From contig MNUR01000096.1 of NCBI GenBank assembly GCA_001871115.1, positions 1 to 55,521 of the forward strand: a stretch of DNA of 55,521 nt. The letters run 5' to 3'. The first letter of the stretch is position 1, and each line of letters begins with the position of its first letter. The position numbers and the translations under genes are program-made. This DNA is from Elusimicrobia bacterium CG1_02_56_21 (GTDB taxonomy: Bacteria; Elusimicrobiota; Elusimicrobia; Elusimicrobiales; UBA9959). Shown one piece after another: positions 35,250-43,760 of this stretch. The notes below the pieces were generated by a model, which had not been told where the DNA came from, ran no database searches, and saw nothing but the letters and a program-made list of their open reading frames with translations.

Positions 35250-35947
35250 AACAGATTTATACCCGCATTCTGAAGGCATTCGGCCCGCAGGGCTGGTGGC
35301 CGGTTACGCCTCCCGGGAAAACCAGCCCCGTTTATTTCCCGGGTTTTTACGGCCGGCCATCGGAAAGAACTGCTTTCGAGATCTGTGCCGGTGCGATACT
35401 TACCCAGAACACGGCTTGGGCGAATGCAGAAAGGGCGCTGCAGGCTCTTAACTCCTCCGGCCTGCTCTCCCCGGCAAAGATAGCCGGTTCTCCGCTGCCG
35501 CGGCTGGAGCACGCGGTAAGGAGCAGCGGGTATTTCAGGCAGAAAGCCCGCAGCCTCAAAGCCTTTTGCCGCAGGTCCCTGCGCGAGCATCCCGAGGGCT
35601 TTAGAAAGTGGTTTTCAAGCGCGGCCGCCGGGTCCCTCAGGGCCGAGTTGCTGTCTTATAAAGGCGTCGGCCCGGAAACTGCGGACTGCATCCTGCTGTA
35701 CGCGGCGGGCAAGCCCGGTTTTGTAGTGGACGCGTACACGCGCCGGGCGGGGGAAAGGCTCGGGCTGGGGCGGGGTCTTTCATATGACGCCTGGAAGTAT
35801 TTGTTCGAAAAGGGCCTCCCTTCCGACGTAAAATTGTATAATGAGTATCATGCCCTTCTGGTAAAACTGGGCAAGGATTTCTGTAAAAGGACTAAGCCGC
35901 AATGCACCGGATGCCCGCTGAACATTACCTGCGCAAAACTGATATAA
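35165..35947 (+). CDS. HhH-GPD DNA glycosylase with FeS cluster (MagIII/endonuclease III-like)
   Basis: A 260-residue protein. FGPQGWWPV, then FEICAGAILTQNTAW (about 76-90), match the helical core of the endonuclease III superfamily, close to 3-methyladenine glycosylase MagIII. The helix-hairpin-helix SYKGVGPETADCILLY contains Glu where endonuclease III has its catalytic Lys, and the catalytic Asp is in FVVDAYTRR. The C-terminus has CX6CX2CX5C for a 4Fe-4S cluster. The protein is therefore likely a monofunctional base glycosylase. The ATG at 35165 has an AAAGG SD, and no other ATG, GTG or TTG in frame precedes the conserved part, so the 85-bp overlap with the receiver gene seems real. Confidence 0.85.
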   Translation: MRRPQLHEEALQPGRPAPGNKAAASPRLKQIYTRILKAFGPQGWWPVTPPGKTSPVYFPGFYGRPSERTAFEICAGAILTQNTAWANAERALQALNSSGLLSPAKIAGSPLPRLEHAVRSSGYFRQKARSLKAFCRRSLREHPEGFRKWFSSAAAGSLRAELLSYKGVGPETADCILLYAAGKPGFVVDAYTRRAGERLGLGRGLSYDAWKYLFEKGLPSDVKLYNEYHALLVKLGKDFCKRTKPQCTGCPLNITCAKLI

Positions 35948-36015
35948 CCTCGGGAGCCGCTGCCTGCGCGGCAGGATAAAAAGCGCCTAGATTTAACTTA
36001 ACAAGAGGGAACCTC

Positions 36016-37074
36016 ATGAATAATATTGAAAAGGCGGAAGAACTCCTCAATAACGGTGATTTCGCCAAAGCCCTGTCCGCGATCAGGAAGAGCAAGCCCG
36101 ACGAGGATAAAGGAAGGCGGCTTTTTTTGAAAGGCGAAGCCCTGCGGGGACTCGGTCTTTTCGGGGAGGCGCTTAAAGAGTACGGTTTCGCGCGTAGAGC
36201 AATCCGCGGCAATGCCGAACTGGAGCTTGAGACGCGCCTTAGCGAAGTGCGGTGCAACAGGGCGCTGGGCAATGACAAGGCCGCTGTAGAGGGGGCAAGG
36301 GAATCAGCGGCCCTTTCCAGGAAACTCGGCGTTTATACCGAAGAGGCCGAGCTGGAGTGGGCGCTGGCTCTGCGCCTGGTTGGAAAACTTCCCGAAGCCG
36401 CCAGGCTGCTTGAGAAGCTCCTGAAAACTTTTAAGAAGGCCGGGGATTGGTCCGGTGCCGCTTTCGCGCTCTGGGCTCTCGGGGGGCTTTATCGCGCCCA
36501 GGGGCGGTACGAGGCGGGGATAAACTCCTTTGAAGAATCGCTGAAAGCCGCTAAGAAGGGTAAAGACGAGGCAGCTGCCGGCTACGCTTTATTCGGACTT
36601 GGCGGCATATTGCGGGTGGCGGGTTTTATGGGCAGGGCCCTGGACTGTTATGTCCGGGCGAGGAAGCTTTTTTCAACTACGGACGACGCTTTCGCCAAGG
36701 CTTACGCGGAATGCGGAACTTCAAACGTGCTGCGCCAGCTTGGCCGGCTTGAGGACTCCTATGCCGGCTATATCAGGGCGCATAAGCTTTACTCCGGCCT
36801 TTCAGACTGGGCCGACCTGGGTTTTGTGGAATGGGGGATGGGGGAGATAAAAAAGAAGAACGGGGATTTTATTTCCGCCCTAGCGCATTACCGCAAAGCG
36901 GCCGGGCTGTTCAAGGGCCGCTCCGAGCCGCGCGGCGAAGCCCTTACGCAGCTTTCCCTCGCTACCCTTTATTACCTCAGGGGAGAAACCGCCAAAGCGG
37001 AGCGCCAGCACGACAGAGCCCTCAAATTCATCCGTTCCCACGGACTTCACACCCATCTAGAGACATTTACCTAA
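36016..37074 (+). CDS. TPR-repeat protein of unknown function
   Basis: A 352-residue soluble protein with SD GAGGG. It is made of about eight tetratricopeptide-like helix pairs from residue 3 to the end (for example a block with YRAQGRYEAGINSFEESLKA and one with LGFVEWGMGEIKKKNGDF). There is no signal peptide, membrane helix or enzymatic domain. The repeat spacing of about 40 residues resembles MalT/SNAP-type TPRs that bind partner proteins. It is monocistronic and its 3' end faces a foldback element. Function cannot be assigned. Confidence 0.7.
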   Translation: MNNIEKAEELLNNGDFAKALSAIRKSKPDEDKGRRLFLKGEALRGLGLFGEALKEYGFARRAIRGNAELELETRLSEVRCNRALGNDKAAVEGARESAALSRKLGVYTEEAELEWALALRLVGKLPEAARLLEKLLKTFKKAGDWSGAAFALWALGGLYRAQGRYEAGINSFEESLKAAKKGKDEAAAGYALFGLGGILRVAGFMGRALDCYVRARKLFSTTDDAFAKAYAECGTSNVLRQLGRLEDSYAGYIRAHKLYSGLSDWADLGFVEWGMGEIKKKNGDFISALAHYRKAAGLFKGRSEPRGEALTQLSLATLYYLRGETAKAERQHDRALKFIRSHGLHTHLETFT

Positions 37075-37123
37075 TAAAACCCGCCCTTTGCCAGAAAAGG
37101 CCGGGCGGCCTACCGTACGGGCC

Positions 37124-37285
37124 GGAACGCAAAACCAGCGTCGCGCACGCCGTGCGCGCGCTTGCCGGTCACTGCAGTGGCCTTCGGCCACCCGGCCTCG
37201 GCGCTTACGCAAGCCTCGCGCACAGAACTGTCGCTTCGCTCCATCCGAGCGAGGTCACGGTGTGGCCGAACGTGTTTTGCGTTCC
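37124..37285. repeat. 162-bp foldback element bounded by a perfect 12-bp inverted repeat
   Basis: GGAACGCAAAAC (37124-37135) is inverted as GTTTTGCGTTCC (37274-37285). Inside are at least five further hairpins: GCGCACG-C-CGTGCGC (37143-37157), GGTCACTGCAGTGGCC (37167-37182), TGGCC-TTC-GGCCA (37178-37190), GCTT-ACGC-AAGC (37203-37214) and TCGCTC/GAGCGA (37236-37252). CCGCCC/GGGCGG flank it on the left (37081-37108). It fills the 262-bp convergent gap between the TPR gene and lptB, which has no gene. It could be a non-autonomous mobile element, a structured RNA or a bidirectional transcription barrier. Confidence 0.7.
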
Positions 37286-37336
37286 TGTCCCGCGGCAGGC
37301 CCCGGCTTCGCATCTAGCGGTCTTTTTAAGTTATGT

Positions 37337-38056
37337 TTACAGCTTGAAGTCCCAGCCGAGGTAGAACTCGCGGGCTTTGGGGTCGTTGAGGAGGGTGTTG
37401 GCGTCGCCGTCTATGAGGATCTGTCCGTTGTAGATCAAATAGGAGCGGTCGGTGATAGAAAGGGTTTCCCGGACATTATGGTCCGTGATCAGTATGCCTA
37501 TCCCTTTGTCTTTGAGGTGAAGGATCGTTTTCTTAAGGTCGCTTACCGTGATAGGGTCAATCCCGACAAAAGGCTCGTCCAAAAGGATGATCTTCGGATC
37601 GTTTATCATCACCCTCGCCACTTCCAGCCGGCGCTTTTCCCCGCCGGAAAGCGTCCACGCCTTCTGGTCTTTAAGCTTCATCAGGCCGAATTCTCCGAGG
37701 AGGGCTTCCACCCTGTCCCGCATAACCTTCCTGTCCGTGGTGGTCCGCTCCAGGATAGCTTCCAGGTTCTGGGCTACAGTAAGCCCGCGGAAAACAGTAG
37801 GCTCCTGAGCCAGGTAGCCTATGCCGCCGCGGGCCCGGGCGTACATCGGTTCTTTAGTGGCGTCGCGGCCGTCCATGAAAACTTTGCCCGCATCAGGCGC
37901 AAGGAAGCCGACCAGCATGTGGAAAGTCGTGGTCTTGCCCGCCCCGTTTGGGCCCAGCAGGCCGCAGACCTCGCCTGAATTCACGCACAGCGAGATGCCG
38001 TTAACCACCTTGCGCCGGGAAAATGATTTTTCAAGAAGGTCGCATTCTAGTTTCAT
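37337..38056 (-). CDS. lptB: LPS export ABC transporter ATPase LptB
   Basis: A 239-residue ABC ATPase. Walker A GPNGAGKTTT is near 34-43, the Q-loop is in GIGYLAQEPTVFRGL, the signature LSGGEKRRLE near 140 and the Walker B IILLDEPFVGID near 158. GLTVAQNLEAI and FVGIDPITVSDL are characteristic of LptB rather than of LivG-like relatives. It drives extraction of LPS from the inner membrane with LptFG, which are not in the window. It is the last gene of the LPS block, 2 bp after lptA. Confidence 0.95.
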   Translation of the reverse strand: MKLECDLLEKSFSRRKVVNGISLCVNSGEVCGLLGPNGAGKTTTFHMLVGFLAPDAGKVFMDGRDATKEPMYARARGGIGYLAQEPTVFRGLTVAQNLEAILERTTTDRKVMRDRVEALLGEFGLMKLKDQKAWTLSGGEKRRLEVARVMINDPKIILLDEPFVGIDPITVSDLKKTILHLKDKGIGILITDHNVRETLSITDRSYLIYNGQILIDGDANTLLNDPKAREFYLGWDFKL

Positions 38057-38058
38057 CT

Positions 38059-38784
38059 TTATTCGGTTCCGGTGCTGCCGGGAAGGGTTTCGTTCCGCTG
38101 CTCCGGCAGGGAGCCGGTGCTGGCCTTTACGTCTTTTACCCAGCCGGTCACCCTATTATAGAATTTTATGTCGCGGCTGCCGTTGAAGAACTTTATCTTC
38201 TCGGAATTGATAGCGAAATCAAAGCCCTGGCGCGTACCGGCCGCCATCGGCGTAGAGTCGTACATAAGGAATGTGTCCTCGGATTTGCTGTAGAGCCCGT
38301 TCTGCGAGTACATGTCCAGGTTCTCGGTGGAAAGGGCGAAAGCTCCCTTAAAAGCCATAAGTCCCAGGCGGTTCTGGGCGAAGGTTTCGTCGGCGCGGCC
38401 GCGGAGTATCCGCCCGTCGGGGCCGGCGTATCTCATTGTGACCGGCAGCGCTCCGCGCTTCAAGGTCGCTTCCTCAAGGTCTTCCAGGTAAACAGCCTTA
38501 TCGCAATTAACTTCTACGCGGGAACCGTTGTCGAACCGGCGCAAGATATATACCGAGCCGTTCATATCCCAGGTCTGGTCCGGGCGCAGGTAAAGGGCGT
38601 GGTCGGCCTTTAGCGTATAGCGCGGGTTGCGGAAGGAAACGTTGCCCTCGAATATCTCGCGGTCTTTCACCCGGTCCATTGTCCATTTATCGCTTTTCAC
38701 TACGGACCCCATCAGCAGGTCTTCCGCCGCGGAGAGCGGAAGAACGAGCCTGGCAAGGAGGATAGCTGCGGCAAGTGTTTTCAT
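38059..38784 (-). CDS. lptA: LptA/OstA-like periplasmic LPS transport protein
   Basis: A 241-residue protein with a signal peptide (MKTLAAAILLARLVLPLSAA). The mature part is a run of beta-strands of the OstA/LptA jellyroll type, including FEGNVSFRNPRYTLKADHALYL, the usual 'G.V....Y.L.AD' pattern. It is longer than E. coli LptA (about 185 residues) and may carry an extra half-domain. It bridges inner and outer membranes for LPS transport. The start overlaps the lptC-like gene by 4 bp and lptB follows 2 bp downstream, a standard lptCAB order. Confidence 0.85.
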   Translation of the reverse strand: MKTLAAAILLARLVLPLSAAEDLLMGSVVKSDKWTMDRVKDREIFEGNVSFRNPRYTLKADHALYLRPDQTWDMNGSVYILRRFDNGSRVEVNCDKAVYLEDLEEATLKRGALPVTMRYAGPDGRILRGRADETFAQNRLGLMAFKGAFALSTENLDMYSQNGLYSKSEDTFLMYDSTPMAAGTRQGFDFAINSEKIKFFNGSRDIKFYNRVTGWVKDVKASTGSLPEQRNETLPGSTGTE

Positions 38785-39281
38785 TCGCCCGCCAGGCGGG
38801 TCTCCTGATGCTGTATCTCGATTTCAGAGAGGTCCGGGTTAGCCGTAAAGCCCCGCCCGGTTATAACGGTGCGCCCTTTATAGAAGGTCACCGGCTCCTC
38901 CGTCCAGATCTTGGCCCGGGCGGAACTGTAGTAAAGCCTTGTGGTTTTCAGGCGCATCCCGTCTTTCCAGGAATTAACCTCTACTTCGTCGTTGAGCACG
39001 GCGGATTTTTCAACCATCCTGAGCGAGCCCGTGCGCGAGGTGATTTCCGAAGATACCTCGTCCTGGTCGTAAAATTTTATCCGGGGCGCGCTGAAGGTGA
39101 CCTGGCCCTTTTTTTCGTCCAGCCTGCCCGTTTTAGCGTCAAGGCGCCAGGCGCAGATGCCTCCCTCCGTTTCCGCCATCGAGAACTTTTTCAGCAGGCT
39201 GACTCCCGGCGCGGCTTCCCGCGAATCCGTCCCTGAGCAGGCGGCCAGCGCCAGTAAAAGGAGGGGGAGGAGTTTTCTCAA
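38781..39281 (-). CDS. lptC: LptC-like lipoprotein
   Basis: A 166-residue protein with lipobox LAAC (C15) after MRKLLPLLLLALAAC. The mature part has the LptC strand pattern, including GQVTFSAPRIKFYDQDEVSSEITSR-like segments and TRLYYSSARAKIWTEEPVTF. E. coli LptC is anchored by a helix; a lipid anchor as here is seen in other phyla. It receives LPS from LptBFG and passes it to LptA. It overlaps both neighbours by 4 bp. Confidence 0.82.
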   Translation of the reverse strand: MRKLLPLLLLALAACSGTDSREAAPGVSLLKKFSMAETEGGICAWRLDAKTGRLDEKKGQVTFSAPRIKFYDQDEVSSEITSRTGSLRMVEKSAVLNDEVEVNSWKDGMRLKTTRLYYSSARAKIWTEEPVTFYKGRTVITGRGFTANPDLSEIEIQHQETRLAGE

Positions 39282-40258
39282 CCTAAACCTTCCTTGAGGA
39301 GGTCCCGTTCGTCTATTATGCCTACGGGACGGCCGGTTTTGACGTTGGTTACCGGGAGATTGTCTATCTTCTTCCCGGAAAGCACGCGCGCGGCTTCTAT
39401 GGCCATGGTCTCGGGGTGCACGGTCAGCGGACTGCGCGTCATGACGAGCCGCATAGGGAGGGCCAGGTCGCAGAGTCCGTCCTGGAGGCGGCGGCGGAGA
39501 TCACCGTCGGTAAAATAGCCCGTCAGTTTCCCGGCCCGGCCCGTTACCGATACCGCGCCTGCGCGGGTTGCTGTCATTACTTCAAGGGCGCGGGCCACGC
39601 TGTCGGTTTCTTTTACCACCGGGTTTTCGCGGCCTTTGTGCATCAGGTCGGAGACTTTCAGATTAAGCAGCTTTCCCAGGTTCCCCCCGGGATGAAGGCA
39701 CGCGAAACGCTTCTTGTCAAAGCCCTTCAGCGTCATAAGGGTGACCGCGAGCGCGTCGCCGAGCGCCAGCATTGCGGTGGTTGAAGAAGTAGGGACTATG
39801 TCGTAGGGGCAGGCCTCCGCTTTTACGTGAAGACACAGAGTAATATCCGAATAGCGCGCCATCCGGGAATCCGGGTTATTCGTTATTGAAATTACAGGCA
39901 GGCCCTGCCGCTTCAGGATAGGCAGCAGCTTTGCCGTTTCCTCGGTCTCGCCGGAATAAGAGAGGGCCAGGGCGACGTCGTCCGAGGCTATCATCCCCAG
40001 GTCCCCGTGAAGGGACTCGACCGGGTGCAGGTAGACGCTCCTGGTCCCCGTAGAGGCCAGCGTAGCGGCTATTTTGCGCGCAATAAGTCCGGACTTGCCC
40101 ACGCCGAGCAATACTATCTTCCCGGTGCAGCTTTCAAGCAGGCGCACCGCCTTCAGCAAAGAGGAGTCCACCGTTTTTGACAGCCCGGCGACTGCGCGGC
40201 TTTCCGCGGCTATAACTCCCCGGGCGGTCTTTAAGATCAGCGCATCTTTTGCATTCAT
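39278..40258 (-). CDS. kdsD: D-arabinose 5-phosphate isomerase (KdsD/KpsF)
   Basis: A 326-residue protein. The SIS domain (about 40-180) contains LLGVGKSGLIARKIAATLASTG, an LHPVESLHGDLGMI segment with the active-site His and the ALSYSGETEE sugar-phosphate loop. Two CBS domains follow (about 205-265 and 275-326). It converts ribulose 5-phosphate to arabinose 5-phosphate, the first committed step to Kdo. It overlaps lptC by 4 bp. The same layout as E. coli KdsD, KpsF and GutQ; the LPS context supports KdsD. Confidence 0.95.
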   Translation of the reverse strand: MNAKDALILKTARGVIAAESRAVAGLSKTVDSSLLKAVRLLESCTGKIVLLGVGKSGLIARKIAATLASTGTRSVYLHPVESLHGDLGMIASDDVALALSYSGETEETAKLLPILKRQGLPVISITNNPDSRMARYSDITLCLHVKAEACPYDIVPTSSTTAMLALGDALAVTLMTLKGFDKKRFACLHPGGNLGKLLNLKVSDLMHKGRENPVVKETDSVARALEVMTATRAGAVSVTGRAGKLTGYFTDGDLRRRLQDGLCDLALPMRLVMTRSPLTVHPETMAIEAARVLSGKKIDNLPVTNVKTGRPVGIIDERDLLKEGLG

Positions 40259-40262
40259 AAGG

Positions 40263-40526
40263 TTATTGCGCCGGGACTTTGTGCGGATTCAGCCAGGGGG
40301 TCATTTCCGGCGGGATCCGGCGCTGGTTGTAGGGAGGCGGCAGCTTGTGGAGCAGGTAACTGACGGTGAAGAAGCCGACTATCAGGGTCAGGTAGATCCA
40401 CGACAGGGTTTTTAAATGCCATTTCCAGTCGGGGAACCAGGCGGGGGGGAGAGTCAGGTCCGTGCTGCATTTCTTACAGAATTTAAGTGTAGATCTGTTT
40501 TCGTGTCCGCAATTAGTGCATTTCAT
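40263..40526 (-). CDS. Small zinc-ribbon membrane protein
   Basis: An 87-residue protein starting at the ATG at 40526, which has SD AGAGGA; a longer frame from 40553 adds nine residues. The N-terminus is a zinc ribbon (MKCTNCGHENRS, then FCKKCSTDL: two CxxC pairs). One membrane helix (about 42-62, TLSWIYLTLIVGFFTVSYLL) and a Pro-rich tail follow. I do not recognise the family beyond 'zinc ribbon plus one TM'. It lies between kdsA and kdsD, 4 bp before kdsD, and is probably co-expressed with them. Confidence 0.65.
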   Translation of the reverse strand: MKCTNCGHENRSTLKFCKKCSTDLTLPPAWFPDWKWHLKTLSWIYLTLIVGFFTVSYLLHKLPPPYNQRRIPPEMTPWLNPHKVPAQ

Positions 40527-40576
40527 GTCGTTTCCTCTGATCGCTTGGCGCATGGTAATTTCTGCAGCGGGCCGGC

Positions 40577-41416
40577 TTAGCCTATTTTAGATATTTCTCC
40601 CGCCAGTCTGTCCATCCGGTTGAGAGCGGCTACCATGGGTTTAACGGAGCTCAGCTTGAGTGAGTTCGGCCCGTCCGAAAGCGCTTTTTCGGGGTTAGGG
40701 TGCGCTTCAAAGAACAGGCCCGCTATCTTGAGCGCGGCGGCCGCTTTGGCCAGCGGCATTATAAAGCGCCTGTCTCCGCCCGTCGCCGTGCCCAGTCCGC
40801 CCGGCCTTTGGACCGAATGGGTACAGTCGAAGATGACCGGGTAGCCGAATTGCTTCATTATCTCCAGTCCGCGCATATCCACCACCAGGTTCCCGTAGCC
40901 GAAGGAGGAGCCCCGCTCGGTCAGCATGATATCGCTGAAGCCGCGGCTTTCAAGTTTCTTTACTATGTTCTCCGCTTCCCACGGGGAAAGGAACTGCCCC
41001 TTCTTGACATTCACGGCCCGGCCGGTATCGGCGCAGGCAAAAAGCAGGTCGGTCTGCCGGCACAAGAAGGCCGGTATCTGCAGGATGTCGGCCACCTCGG
41101 CTACGCGCGAAGCCTGCTCGGGATCGTGGACGTCGACAAGCAGTGGGATATTGAGCCTGTTCTTAAGGTCCTTCATAAAACCGAGGGCGGCTTCCATGCC
41201 GATTCCGCGGAAGGAGTTGTGCGAGGTGCGGTTAGCCTTGTCGAAGGAGGCCTTCAGCACGAACGGGGTCTTCAGGCCCGCAAAAATAGCCTTCAGCTTT
41301 TCGGCTTCTGCCGCATACCCCCTGGTCGTTTCTATAACGCAGGGTCCCGCAATATAAACCAGCGGTCTGTCGTTGGAGAAAACCAGGTTTTTTACCTTTA
41401 CTTCTTTCTGTTTCAT
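40577..41416 (-). CDS. kdsA: 3-deoxy-8-phosphooctulonate synthase
   Basis: A 279-residue TIM-barrel enzyme condensing PEP with arabinose 5-phosphate to Kdo-8-phosphate. Motifs seen are YIAGPCVIE (C26), KASFDKANRTS near 55, a DVHDPEQ strand, TERGSSFGYGNLVVDMRG and the VIFDCTHSVQRPGG block. Cys in IAGPC, where E. coli KdsA has Asn, marks the metal-dependent class known from Aquifex. The start overlaps pyrG by 4 bp (ATGA). It belongs to the kdsB-pyrG-kdsA cluster. Confidence 0.97.
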   Translation of the reverse strand: MKQKEVKVKNLVFSNDRPLVYIAGPCVIETTRGYAAEAEKLKAIFAGLKTPFVLKASFDKANRTSHNSFRGIGMEAALGFMKDLKNRLNIPLLVDVHDPEQASRVAEVADILQIPAFLCRQTDLLFACADTGRAVNVKKGQFLSPWEAENIVKKLESRGFSDIMLTERGSSFGYGNLVVDMRGLEIMKQFGYPVIFDCTHSVQRPGGLGTATGGDRRFIMPLAKAAAALKIAGLFFEAHPNPEKALSDGPNSLKLSSVKPMVAALNRMDRLAGEISKIG

Positions 41417-43017
41417 GCTGCGACCTTCTTTTTGTTCTTCACCGCAGCGGCCACAAAGCTGAAGAACAGCGGGTGCGGCATCAGGGGCCGGGACTTGAAC
41501 TCCGGGTGGAACTGTACGCCCATGAACCAGGGGTGCTTCTTTATCTCCACCATTTCGGGCAGATTGATCTTCTTGTTCATCCCGCTTACGACCATGCCTT
41601 TCTTTTCGTAGAGAGAGCTGTATTTTGAGTTGAACTCATAGCGGTGGCGGTGGCGCTCCGAGATGGTGCTGGAGCCGTATATCTTATGGGCCAGGGTTCC
41701 GGCTTTAATAGTGCAGGGCCACGCGCCAAGCCGCATGGTTCCGCCCTTGCCCTTAACGGCTTTCTGCGCGGCCATCAGGTCCACTACCGGGTGCTTGGTC
41801 CCGGGACTGAACTCGGTCGAATGAGCGGTCTTAAGGCCCAGCACGCTGCGGGCGAATTCTATGGTTGCGCACTGCATCCCGAGGCAGATGCCGAGGAAGG
41901 GCAGATTGTTTTCCCGCGCGTAACGAACGGCTTTTATCTTGCCCTCAATGCCCCTGTCCCCGAAGCCGCCCGGGACAATAAGGCCGTCCGCCTTTGACAG
42001 CCGGTCCTCGAAATCCGACCCCTCGACGTCCACGTAATCCAGCTCGGCTTTCACCCCGTTAGCTATAGCGCCGTGCTGTATGGCTTCTACCAGGGACTTG
42101 TAGGAGTCTTTAAGCTTTGTGTACTTGCCGGCGATGGCTATGTGTACCGGCGCGGCCGAGCCCGCCGTTTTGAGGCGCTGCACAAAATCCGCCCATTCAT
42201 CAAAGTCCCACTTCCCGCTCCGCAGGCGCAGCAGCATCATTATCTGCTCGTCAAGCCCCTGCTTCTTCAGGATAAGAGGCACGTCGTAAATAGAAGGGGC
42301 GTCCGGGGCGTCTATCACGGCTTCCCTGGGTACGCTGGTAAAAAGCGCTATTTTATTCTTTATGTCGCGGGCCAGGGGCTTCTCGGCGCGGCAGACTATG
42401 ATGTCGGGGTCTATGCCGATCTCGCGCAGCTTGTTTACGGAGTGCTGGGTCGGCTTTGTCTTAAGCTCGTCGGAGGCGTTGAGGTAGGGCACAAGCGTAA
42501 CATGCAGGTACAGCACGTCGTTGCGCGTCCGGTCAGGGCGCATCTGGCGGGCGGCCTCAAGGAAGGGCAGGCTCTCTATGTCGCCGACGGTCCCGCCTAT
42601 TTCCACGATGGTTATGTCGTAGCCTTCCGCGGCTTTAACGAAGCGGCTCTTTATTTCGTTGGTGATATGCGGGATAACCTGGACGGTCTGGCCCAGGTAG
42701 CCGCCCTCGCGCTCTCGCGCGATAACGGTCTGATAGATCTGCCCGGCGGTAACGATGTTTATGCGGCTGGTATCCAGGCCCAGAAAGCGTTCATAGTAGC
42801 CCAGGTCCAGGTCGGTCTCGGCGCCGTCGTCCGTTACAAAAACCTCGCCGTGCTGCAAAGGGGCCATGGTCCCGGCGTCCACGTTGATATAGGGGTCGCA
42901 CTTGACTATGGTTACGGAAAGGCCGTGGGCTTTAAGGAGCCTGCCTATGGAGGCCGCCGTTATGCCTTTGCCGAGTGAACTTACAACGCCGCCGGTAACA
43001 AAGATATATCGTGTCAT
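41413..43017 (-). CDS. pyrG: CTP synthase
   Basis: A 534-residue enzyme. The synthase domain starts with TRYIFVTGGVVSSLGKGITAASIG and contains MAPLQHGEVFVTDDGAETDLDLG. The class I glutaminase domain has GICLGMQCATIEFAR with the catalytic Cys and a terminal GVQFHPEF with catalytic His and Glu. It aminates UTP to CTP. Its place between kdsA and kdsB, with 4-bp overlaps on both sides, couples CTP supply to CMP-Kdo synthesis. Length and motifs are all standard. Confidence 0.98.
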   Translation of the reverse strand: MTRYIFVTGGVVSSLGKGITAASIGRLLKAHGLSVTIVKCDPYINVDAGTMAPLQHGEVFVTDDGAETDLDLGYYERFLGLDTSRINIVTAGQIYQTVIAREREGGYLGQTVQVIPHITNEIKSRFVKAAEGYDITIVEIGGTVGDIESLPFLEAARQMRPDRTRNDVLYLHVTLVPYLNASDELKTKPTQHSVNKLREIGIDPDIIVCRAEKPLARDIKNKIALFTSVPREAVIDAPDAPSIYDVPLILKKQGLDEQIMMLLRLRSGKWDFDEWADFVQRLKTAGSAAPVHIAIAGKYTKLKDSYKSLVEAIQHGAIANGVKAELDYVDVEGSDFEDRLSKADGLIVPGGFGDRGIEGKIKAVRYARENNLPFLGICLGMQCATIEFARSVLGLKTAHSTEFSPGTKHPVVDLMAAQKAVKGKGGTMRLGAWPCTIKAGTLAHKIYGSSTISERHRHRYEFNSKYSSLYEKKGMVVSGMNKKINLPEMVEIKKHPWFMGVQFHPEFKSRPLMPHPLFFSFVAAAVKNKKKVAA

Positions 43018-43760
43018 TTATTGAGCCTTTTTTTCAGGAATACCGCGGCCGTCCTGATATCGGCCGGCACGTCTATAGCGGGCCCCGGGGTCGGGACTTC
43101 GGCTACCGCTATCTTCATGCCGTTTTCAAGCGCGCGCAGCTGCTCCAGGCGCTCCAGCCTCTCCAGGGGGCTGGGCTTGAGTTTCACAAATCTGGCCAGG
43201 GCGGCCCTGCGGTAAATATAAAAGCCGCAGTGCTTATAGTAAGGGTAACTCCTGATTTCAGAAAGGGGGTGGTGAAAAGGGATGGGGGACCTTGAAAAAT
43301 AAAGAGCGTTTCCGGAGCCGTCCATTGCCAGCTTGACGCAGTTAGGATTATTTATGTCTTTCTCGTCCGCTATGCGGGAGCAGGCCGTGCCTATATCGCA
43401 GGCGGGGGAGGCTTTTAACTTTTTGTAGGCCTTTAAAAGAGTTGCCGGCTCCATAAAGGGCTCGTCTCCCTGCATATTGATAATAAAATCCGCCTTTGTG
43501 CCGCGCGAGGCTTCGTAGATCCTGTCTGTGCCGGATTGGCAGCGGGGGCTGGTCATAACGGCCCGGGCTCCGAGGGAAAGAGCGAAGTTGAGAACCTTTT
43601 TATGTTCGGTGGCGATAATAACTTCCCCGAGCCCGGAGCGCAGCGCGGCTTCCCAGCACCATTGCAGCACCGGTTTGCCGGCTATTGCCGACAGCACTTT
43701 GCCCGGAAAACGCTGCGACCCGTAGCGGGCGGGAATTACGATTAAACAGTTTTTGTCCAT
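43014..43760 (-). CDS. kdsB: CMP-Kdo synthetase
   Basis: A 248-residue nucleotidyltransferase. Key motifs are IPARYGSQRFPGKVL near 10-24, IATEHKKVLNFALSLG, MTSPRCQSGTDRIYEA and MQGDEPFMEP, and the closing YFSRSPIPFHH region. It activates Kdo with CTP. It overlaps pyrG by 4 bp and the heptose kinase gene by 19 bp. All substrate-binding residues expected for KdsB appear present. Confidence 0.97.
   Translation of the reverse strand: MDKNCLIVIPARYGSQRFPGKVLSAIAGKPVLQWCWEAALRSGLGEVIIATEHKKVLNFALSLGARAVMTSPRCQSGTDRIYEASRGTKADFIINMQGDEPFMEPATLLKAYKKLKASPACDIGTACSRIADEKDINNPNCVKLAMDGSGNALYFSRSPIPFHHPLSEIRSYPYYKHCGFYIYRRAALARFVKLKPSPLERLERLEQLRALENGMKIAVAEVPTPGPAIDVPADIRTAAVFLKKRLNK

Noticed and set aside
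37088..37978. 296-codon plus-strand frame crossing the foldback element into lptB
   Set aside because: Runs antisense through lptB; no start context and no recognisable domain.
42073..42978. 301-codon plus-strand frame opposite pyrG
   Set aside because: Shadow of a certain gene; composition unlike a protein.
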